64,000 bases of DNA, taken from Cladorhizidae sp. MBARI D1340-BT2 (lineage: Eukaryota; Porifera; Demospongiae; Poecilosclerida; Cladorhizidae). The stretch covers positions 28,630,248 through 28,694,247 of the forward strand of contig JAQNBH010000010.1 of assembly GCA_028752905.1 (NCBI GenBank), read 5' to 3'. Shown in pieces: positions 55,900 through 64,000 of the stretch; position 1 is the stretch's first letter, and every line of letters starts with the position of its first letter. A program made the translations under genes and the position numbers. The notes below the pieces were generated by a model. It was not told where the DNA came from. It was given only the letters and a program-made list of their open reading frames with translations, and did no database searches.

Positions 55900-58250
55900 T
55901 AGAGTGGTCTGCATAAACGTCACCAAACAGTTCCATTTTCTCCACAATACATGGCATGTCATTAACACTATAATAGTAATACTCACTATTATAATGTACT
56001 TTGAAATACAACCTGCATGTTCATTATGAGAAAGAAGTTATAATATGGCCTTATGATGCCTTTCCTCATTCATTGACCTTAAAGGTTTCTGTTTGGATTA
56101 TAATAAAATTGTGGTTAAACTTTAGAGCTTTGTATATAGCATGCATACTAAAAAGGTCTGTGGCCTTCAGTTTGTGTGTGTTTATGTTGTTTGGTCACTA
56201 AATAATGCCACCACAGCACATCATGCCATACAAATAACCAGACACAAAAACTCTATTTATTGTATCAAAGTTAGATGCAGACAAAGTCGGGTGGAACAAG
56301 TCTACTGCATATCAAATACTTTAGCAGTGGTAAAAATGTATTAGGATCATAGAGGCCACCACCTCTCATGTTATAAATACCAATATTGATAACTCCTCAA
56401 AACAAAAACTTTCCAAGGAATGAAACTAGCTTCATAGGAAATTGAAGATAATTGCAACAGGTCACTTATATACTGCATACAAGTCAACTTGAGCCAGTCA
56501 AATCCCAGGGAAAATCTAAGGACATTACTGAGTACCTGAAGTTTTATGCAATTGGATTTCTTCTCTTCTTACTTGTACTTGTCATTTGTTTCATTTCCTT
56601 TGAACAATAGCCATATATTGTACCACATAATTATTTCATAGTTGAATGATCACCAGCTGGGTTTGTGTGAATAATTTTTTGTCAGGATTTGTGAACTAAA
56701 TAGTGTGTGCCCATAGAAAACCTGCTGCTTTGGCTAGACGGGTGTGCCAACATGCTAAGTGTATCAGCTTGTGGCATATTTTACTGATTCCTGGACAAAT
56801 TCAGTGCTTCACTGGATTTGTGAACAATAGTGTGTGAGAGAAGAAATCCATGTACCATCCATGGAAACTTGGGCATTGTAGTAATTGTATTACTCCTCTT
56901 GTGTGGTGCACCTTTACACCATTATGTCTGCTTAAAACTTCCTGAATAATTAAATGATCATCTGAGCCAGGTAGTCACTCCATAATCTAGTTAAATAAGT
57001 TTAATGTAAGTCTAGATGTTTAGTGCATTGAATCCATTAAGAGCTGCTTTCATTGTGGTTTCAAAATGCCTTTGTTATGCATCAAAATCAATTTTATGGT
57101 GAAGCTGGTGCTGCGATAGGGAACATCAGCATCACCAATAAAGTAATGTAGTGTATGACTATTGTCTTCATAGCATTCACTCTATCCAGTTCCTAAAGAA
57201 ATATCAGCTTCAGAATACACATCAAATACACAAGAGTTATTCATACCTGGCAGGGCTGGTACCAGAGGAGTCTTGGAAAAGTGAGGGGTTATATTATAAT
57301 TACATGATTGTGTTACAATCCCTCCCGGCATGACAAAGTTTTCATTTCATTTGACTGCATGCATGTTAGCAACATTCACACTAGTATAATTATCAATAAG
57401 CCTCACACGCAGCAGAAATATATAAATCATATTGCAGGTTTTCTCTTCTTGTGGGTGGCCACCTAAGCTGCGAAGGAGACCTACCTCCAGAAAGAATGAC
57501 ACCTGTGTTAGAATGGAATAATAAATGCATGAACTTTAATATCATTCAAGTACACCTTGGCTTGTATGTGGTGTAGGAACGATGTGGAGCAAGACCATCT
57601 TTTGTTAGATATCTGAATTGGAGGATCTTAGCAAGGCAGGACAGGCTTAAATAGTGTTCTTCTTCAGATCATTAATGTATGTGTCAACAGGAGCAGGAGA
57701 TATTACACATTAATTATACATTTGTGCTGTTTAATATTTGTGCTGTTTAATACTGTAAAAATGTTCCATACCTATAACTATGCCAAATTTACCTGCAGCT
57801 ATATAAATAGGGGGTCCTTCATCATCCAAGTGCCTGAACCAGTTGCAGTTGTGGTTGCTGATTGGAAAGTGCTAGTGGTTGAAGCATCTGTACCCATAGG
57901 AAGACAGAGTGACATTAGGTGCTAAAACGTGACTAATCAAGGATGGATGCTGAAATAAAATTATCAGTCATAGGAAAATTGATTTCAGTGTGCACATTTG
58001 CCTAGTGCCTAATGAAAACATAGGAGTAAGGCTTCCTCTAGTCCACACACTACTGGCTAGCATTTGCCAACCAGGAACCACAACTGTTCATATTCCACAC
58101 TTAGCTGGCTGCAGGTAACTTTATACATTTGGAGTATCAAAAGGGAGCAGACAAGAGATCTATCTTATATCTAGTTCATACAGTGAATCTATGGGAATAA
58201 AAAATCATAATCACAACCAAAAATTCTAGTAGCTACCTACTGCACCTTAT
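55900..58250 (+). other. Intron of the decayed duplicate
   Basis: Two blocks are shared with the intron of the intact gene: 55915-56205 matches 61230-61530 (acatggcatgtcatt; ttagagctttgta; gtttgtgtg..gtttatg), and 57985-58200 matches 60535-60790 (gcctaatgaaaacataggag; cttcctctag; tatcaaaagggagcaga). The order of these blocks is reversed between the two copies. No other gene recognised; short frames at 57151-57333 and 57722-57925 have no motif. Confidence 0.6.
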
Positions 58251-58679
58251 AAATTAATCAATGCTGTCATTGTTTTATGTTTGCACTTACAGTGAGTTGT
58301 TATAGCTAGCCATCAAGATTTGCTGCTGGAAAATAACTTTCTTAACGGAGTTTGTGTGCACACATTCCAACCTGCAGTTAAAAAACAGCAAAAAAAAACA
58401 TGTCAAAAGCATAATTATTGTAATGGCTATATTTTGGTATGAACCCATGAATATATGCAAAGTTATGAATACATCCATCTAGTAAGAAGTGGTGAGATCC
58501 TGTCCCCCTGAGGTGAGCATGTGTAACAAGTAATGGTTAAATCCCCCACTCCATCCATTGCACTGAGGGTGATGATTGTAGTATGTCTTGATGTTTTCTC
58601 CTATTAAAGCTGATGAAATGTCAATATTTCAATACTTCGGCTGTGTTCCTATTTTTCTATAATATTATACTTAGATAAC

Positions 58680-58860
58680 TTTGGATGCCATGTCATGACC
58701 AATACCCTACAGAACATCTTTTATCAGGGTGTAAGACTGGAATTCAAATTGCAGTCAGCAGTTTCCTTCAATATCAATGATTGGTTTCCAATCAGGAATT
58801 ATCCACCAACCTTTGTGGTGCTGAATAGTCTAGTGGACTAAGATAACTATGTCCATCTGA
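58680..58860 (+). pseudogene. Decayed second exon, duplicate of 63313-63941
   Basis: GVRLEFKLQSAVSFNINDWF then PIRNYPPTFVVLNSLVD is parallel to GVRLEFRLPSAVSSTITGWL then PIRYYAPSLEVPGMSLVE in the intact copy. A stop (TAA) follows LVD, and similarity fades beyond it. The tens of bases before it are also related (tttggatgcc). Confidence 0.75.
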
Positions 58861-58959
58861 CTTCCAGATGGAGGTACTGGACTGGTCATCTCAGGTCAGA
58901 GCCAAAGATTGAGAATGCATGTCCTCATAGTGATTCCAGCTTTAGTGTGTATTGGGCAT

Positions 58960-59770
58960 TCCCCTGGAATAATTTGCAGCCACTATAATACTACTCTCCA
59001 GGAACCGTGTAAGTTCATGATTGTTGTCCTTATGATGTGCACATTTAAGAAGAAGTGTCACAAACTTACAACTTTGTTATTGATAGGTTGGAGGCATACC
59101 TAAGAGGCACATTGATGTGACTCTGGCTGATGCTATAATGAGAACTGTTTTGGGCTAGCTATAAAGTGAGAGAAACAACTGCTTCACATCTGCTTCACAT
59201 GGATGAGAGACACATCTACTTCTCTGTCAACTACCTCTTGTGGCTTGCCTGTTATACCTTCAGCTTCAGGAATACTGGTACACTCACTGTACTCGTAACA
59301 TAATCATCCACTATCACTTATTGGATCAAGTAATTTAAGATAGTATGTAGTACGCTTAATTATTAAATCCTATTAAGAGGGTCTTCCCCTCAAAAATAGT
59401 GCGCTGACCATCCGCTACGCTAGCGAAGAGTTGAGAGCCATTTGTATGGACATGCTCACCAGATTAGCTTCTAATAAGGAAGAACCAAGTAAGGTTTCGT
59501 GCAAGACAGGATCTATTGTAGATGGTAGCTGCAAATTAAATTCTTCACCAAACTCAGTAAATCCTTCCCAAAAATTACTAGCGTCTTCTTTGGTCTTATT
59601 TAAGCGTTAGTTAGTAACTTCAGTGCTTATAACTGCACAGTTCTTTAGAAGGGAAAAGTCCTACGGACGGTTTCTGTAGCGTGAGTATGAAACTTGAACC
59701 GTATAGCAAAAATCTCGCGCAACAAGTCCGTATCCGGTCACATATATAATTATAAAGGTTCACGGGCACC
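58960..59770. promoter_or_regulatory. Upstream region of the intact signal-peptide gene
   Basis: 59400-59760 has visibly more CG dinucleotides than its surroundings, as expected around a transcription start. A minus-strand open stretch within it is described under findings. No TATA box in a convincing position (tatataattataaagg at 59742-59758 is close to the ATG). Confidence 0.3.
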
Positions 59771-59772
59771 AC

Positions 59773-62700
59773 ATGAATAGTACTCTTGCCAAACGTAGGA
59801 TGAATCTCTGTTATTGTGCTTGCTTGCTAATTGTAACGGCGGTTGCTATCAACCTATTCCTAGGACCTGCAAAGCTTGTCTCTGCGCAAATTGGGAACTA
59901 TCCCATTCCAAATTGTTCAGAAGACGTGGCATCGCTTGGCGGTATTCGGGAGGGACCAAGACCTGCCATGTTTTCCGTTAATCCAGTCATGTAAGATGAT
60001 ATATTATTATGTTGGATTTATAACTCTAGAAACAATGAATGTAAATCAGCTGGCTAAGTGTTGCACTGGAGGTTAGCAATTGTGGTCATAATTGAACAAG
60101 TGTAGTAGAAGGAACAACAGAAGTTAACAAGTAACTAAAAACTTGGTCTGTTGTTGCTTCACACACTAGCTAGGAATTAGTTCATAGCAGAAGGTAGTAG
60201 CAAATTTAAAGTCTGAGTGAGTGAAGAGCTTGGTTAGTGATTGAGAGAGAATTTTGAAGTTGATATATATTTCTTTTTTAGGAGATGGGCATAATCAGAG
60301 CATTTTATAACAAGATGTGTTGATATCATTCTTTAAAAAAAGTGTTATATAAACTTGTGCTTCCGAATTTGGATCTGCAAATTCTGCACACTTCACTTTG
60401 TGACTGTCATATTATAGCATTTTAAGGACTATGGCTAGGGCTAGGGCTAGGGCTATGTAAGTACGTGGTCAAGCACGTGTGTGGAAAATGAGTTTTAACA
60501 AAATTCATTTTCCACCCTTGCGCTTGACCAGGTACTTATATTTTAACGCCTAATGATAACATAATTGAATAGAGTAGAGCTTCCTCTAGCCACTGATGCT
60601 AATTTCAACCCTCTACCACTTTGAAATCTGGAGATAATATTTATGCGGCCAATTCATGCATTCAGGTTTTGAGGTCCCTCCACTTTAGGTCTAGTAACTT
60701 GCCTATAGTTATACATATAAAAATATTTTAGTATCAAAAGAGAGCACACAGAGAGACTTAACCTTTTAGCTATATCAAGTCCATACCATGAAGTTTACAG
60801 AATCTACGGAGCTCTAAAGTGGTAACCATAAGTTAAAAAAAAATTCCATTGTCCCCTTAGCTTTCTATGTGTGCTTTCTTTTTATGTATACTGTAACCAT
60901 TGCCAAGTTACAGGCAGTCAAATTTTGCATGCTTTATATAACTTGCATGCCAAAATTCCCAACAGCTCTAGCTCATAATTTGAAACAGTTCGAGAGTTGA
61001 AATTAGTATCAGTGGCAGAGCAATATACAACTGATTTCATTAGACAGGTATGTGGTCATATGGGTTGGTAAAAATCATTAATTTTCAACTCATGCAAGTA
61101 CCAACTGTTTGGATTAAGTAGGTAGCTTCATGGCATGCAGATGAGTTAGAATTTTTTTGAACAACAATTATATTCTGAATAATAAATTTTATCATGATCC
61201 ACTTCTACAATGCTTTAACATTTAACAATGCTGCATAAACCTGACCCAACAATTCTATACCTCCCCATATAACATGGCATGTCATTGACTCTGCAATATT
61301 CTAATGTATTTTGAAATACCTTGCAAGTAGGGTATAGTGATGAAGTTATGGGGACTTCTATTGCCTTCCTCTTCAAGTTGAAATTGAAGTTAAACATTAG
61401 AGCTTTGTAGCTTGGCCATGATGTTGAAATTATATTTTCTTTCAATCAAAAGTTGTATAACTTATTGTTTTCAAATTTGTGACCTTCAGTTCATGTGTTT
61501 GTGCTCGTTTGCTAAATAGTGCTGCTCCTTGACTATATACTTGAGAAGACTAATACCATATTTAAACTTTGGAACTATCTCCTTAGTACTATCTTTGAAA
61601 CCACATGGAGTTTTAGTGCGAGATTAATAGGCACAGCATGTCACACAAATGACTACTCGAGAAGACTAATACCATAATTATTTCGACTAGGGCACTATCA
61701 CTAAAGAGTGTATCATCAAAAGCTGATGCTCCACAACCTCCACAACAAAATAATCAGGAGGTTTGCAGTTAGTTTTATCAGTTTTTACAGCATAGTTAAG
61801 TATCTAGCTAGCTCGTGCATTTGTCTGTCTACATTATAAGGTTGATATGCTATTTGCAGTGTGTCCATGTAGTTGCATAGTACACCTCTCATGCTCTTCC
61901 ACAAAGCCCTTCTAATACAATACAAACAACTGAAGGCACAAACCATCACAGTCAAATAGGAAATGTTTATTGTGACCATTTAGGCATGGTTGCATTACAA
62001 TATTGAAAGTGTATGTGACGAAAACCAGGCTTAACGCGGTAGAACAATTATTGAAGTTTTTATTTAATTTTTTCAAAAAGATTTTTTTTTGACACAATTG
62101 GGTAGAATTATTATTCACTACAAACCTGTGGCAGTTATAAGCCCAGGCCTAAGCTCTAGAGAGAAAAATAAGCCGTTATAGTGGGCTAGTTCGATGTACC
62201 TGCCGTTCGTGAACGGAGCGGAGCGTTGCTATGCAGGCTTGGGGCCCAAGAGCGCGCGCGCTTTGTCCAGCTGCTATACAGTCGGCTTCCTTTTCAAGTT
62301 TACCTTGATCTACAGAGATGTCCAGTGCAGACAACATTAGTCAGCGCTCTGAACAGGTGGACCCGCGTTGGCCTAGTCACCGCTTTTCATAATGAATTTT
62401 GATCCGAAGAATACTCCAACGGTTGATTCTATTCAGGTCGTTTGAGGGCTGGATAGACGATGTCAAACATAGCTAACCAACTGTCTAAACTCTTTATAAC
62501 TATAATATTAACTAGTCGACCGCACACCGCTTCTCAGAAAGAGTCCAGTCCACCTCCACAACTGCCAAGAGTCAGCCATTGAACACGTTCGCCCCGGCCA
62601 ATTCAGGTATACGGAAGTATACGAAGTCACGGTGCACGTGCGCTAGCAACGTTTTGGAATGCAATTACTCTTATTAATAGTGCTGGAAGGATGGCAATTG

Positions 62701-63941
62701 TTCTTGTCGTAGCTCAAAGGTAAACTTTCAAACGGTTTCAAACTTTTAGGACTTCATCCTTAGGCATCATAGGTACTAAAAAATAAAGAAAACAAGATTT
62801 TGAAAAAATAGCGTTAAGCCCGAATCCGGTCATTCTCCTTTGAGTTAAAGGCCCCGCCATATACCAACAAAAATAGCAAGACCCTAAACCAACTTAATAA
62901 GAAGTATAATACTTTCATCAACATCATCAAAAAGAAGTTTCACAAAAGTAATCATGCTTATTTTGTCAAAATAAAGACACGATATACTTATAATATTTTA
63001 ACAAACCTACTGACCCAAAGAAAATGAAAGTAAAATAAATTATCTTTTTAAAAGATCTCAAATGACATGGAATGATGTAGGGTATGGAGGAAAGGGTATG
63101 GAGGAAACGGAATATGAAATATTAACAAATTAACTAAAAAAATTACCTATACAATCTTTAATCATGATAAATAAGCATATTATTTGGCTCTGACAAATGA
63201 GAATATCACGCACATACATAATAAGCAATTAATTTAACATGCAATCACTCGTGTTATATTAAGTTTTGCACCATCTTTATTTCCCTCTCTCTTCCATAAC
63301 ATTCATTTCTAGTGAGGTTGAATTCCAGTTTGCCTTTGGATGCCTAATGAGGCATCCTCTAACTCGCATTGATCAGGGTGTAAGACTCGAATTCAGATTA
63401 CCGTCAGCAGTTTCCTCCACCATCACTGGTTGGCTTCCAATCAGGTATTACGCACCAAGTCTCGAGGTGCCAGGAATGAGTCTAGTGGAGTTGGGTCCTT
63501 CAAATATGTTTGTGGTGGCTCAGGCATCTGTGTACAATTCCACTTTCCCTTTAATTCATATCGAACCTTTCCAACCAGCAGTTCTCATCCGGGAGTATAT
63601 TTGCTTACAGAATTTTACCGAAGATCTGCAGCTAGAGTTGCGATGGATGCAGAGATTTGGAGCAGCATCCAGAATGAGAAGTGCCCCCTGGATCATTGAT
63701 AGTATAAATATCAGGATTTGGAATGGGATGGGCTTTTTGGATGTATGGAGTGAGGATTTCAGTGATAATAACTTGAACTCTGATTCTTATGAAACAAGTA
63801 AAGGTCGGAAAAAAAGACAAAATCAATGTCCATTGTCAAACACCGATACAGGGCTTCTATTCCGTCAAATAGCTGATGCCCCCACAACACGATATCTTAT
63901 TGTTAATGTGACCAACATTTTTATGTCTTATGAAGAGCAAG
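59773..63941 (+). CDS. Secreted or single-pass receptor-like protein, first two exons (3' end outside window)
   Basis: Exon 1 (59773-59990) starts MNSTLAKRRMNLCYCACLLI with a hydrophobic core and a likely signal cleavage at VSA/QIG; donor gtaaga after phase 2. Exon 2 (63313-63941, acceptor atttctag) opens with the base that completes the codon, then EVEFQFAFGCLMRHPLTRID. It carries NST, NFT and NVT glycosylation sites, APWIIDSINIRIWNG followed by LDVWSEDF, and a furin-like RKKR/Q at 63806-63817. It exits with gtgaga in phase 1. The W.ID.I.I pattern recalls reelin-type extracellular repeats; this is a weak resemblance. The rest of the gene is outside the window. Confidence 0.75.
60433..60458 (+). 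repeat. (GGGCTA)n short tandem repeat, second locus
   Basis: About four units of gggcta in the intron of the signal-peptide gene. Same unit and orientation as at 17000-17035. Shortly after it, tacgtggtcaagcacgtgtg and its approximate inverse flank ttcatttttccac-like sequence (60460-60535). Confidence 0.85.
60460..60540. repeat. Short inverted repeat next to the hexamer array
   Basis: aagtacgtggtcaagcacgt then gtgtggaaaatgagtttt is followed by its inverse aaaattcattttccaccctt and gcgcttgaccaggtactta. The arms are about 33 bases and imperfect, separated by a few bases; it can fold into a hairpin and may be a foldback element. Confidence 0.8.
62025..62822. mobile_element. Possible small DNA element with GC-rich interior
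   Basis: caggcttaacgc at 62025-62038 and its inverse gcgttaagcccg at 62810-62822 bound a stretch that is clearly richer in G, C and CG than its surroundings, most of all 62190-62400 and 62560-62660. No coding frame or target duplication was recognised. It lies in the first intron of the signal-peptide gene. A promoter or enhancer with a chance inverted repeat is the alternative. Confidence 0.3.
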
Positions 63942-64000
63942 GTGAGAATAGGTGATTGTTTTATTATGCTATTAGGTTGCTGTTGCTATCAGTACGATAC

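Overview
This is a eukaryotic, almost certainly early-branching metazoan, nuclear window (a sponge is the most natural guess; a cnidarian is possible). It is AT-rich, the host genes are split by GT-AG introns of very unequal length, and roughly half of the sequence is degraded mobile DNA: LTR retrotransposons, Penelope-like elements, non-LTR-like reverse transcriptase copies, hAT, a CACTA-like unit and a Harbinger-like element. There are no bacterial-style genes, operons, RNA genes or CRISPR arrays.

Host genes. (1) 29-22913, plus strand: the 3' three quarters of an adhesion GPCR. Twelve exons can be joined with consistent phases into one open frame of 416 codons plus a stop: end of the GAIN domain, GPS cleavage motif with tethered agonist, seven transmembrane helices and a short tail. 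The 5' end lies outside the window. The intron before the GPS exon is about 10.5 kb and holds a tetranucleotide block, a hAT element and a DNA polymerase B relic. (2) 59773-63941 and beyond, plus strand: the first two exons of a secreted or membrane protein, with signal peptide, three N-glycosylation sites and a furin-like site. (3) 55265-58960: a decayed partial duplicate of gene 2 lying just upstream of it.

Mobile DNA, left to right. hAT with intact terminal inverted repeats and a 5-bp target duplication (4306-6510); protein-primed DNA polymerase B relic (about 8350-8880, minus); Penelope-like GIY-YIG fragments (20.4-21.6 kb; 46.8-47.5 kb) and a Penelope-like RT fragment (25.8-26.4 kb, minus); second hAT relic (29.3-30.9 kb, minus). 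A complete LTR retrotransposon (31312-36676, minus, target duplication actac) has its integrase upstream of its RT and RNase H, the copia-like domain order of Gmr1-type elements. A second LTR element (39253-43124, plus, target duplication cagct) has gag, protease and integrase but no RT; it is inserted into the RT frame of a non-LTR-like element whose other copies lie at 37.2-38.3 kb (minus) and 45.3-46.5 kb (plus).

At 48.2-54.6 kb there is a unit with AT-rich repeat flanks and CACTA/EnSpm-like ends. It contains a divergent pair: a SAM-domain (SAMD3-like) gene on the minus strand, broken by two frameshifts and one stop, and a C2H2-like zinc-finger fragment on the plus strand. A 909-bp Harbinger-like insertion sits in the first intron of the SAM gene. 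I read this as a decayed transposon with its own SAM and zinc-finger genes, but that is inference.
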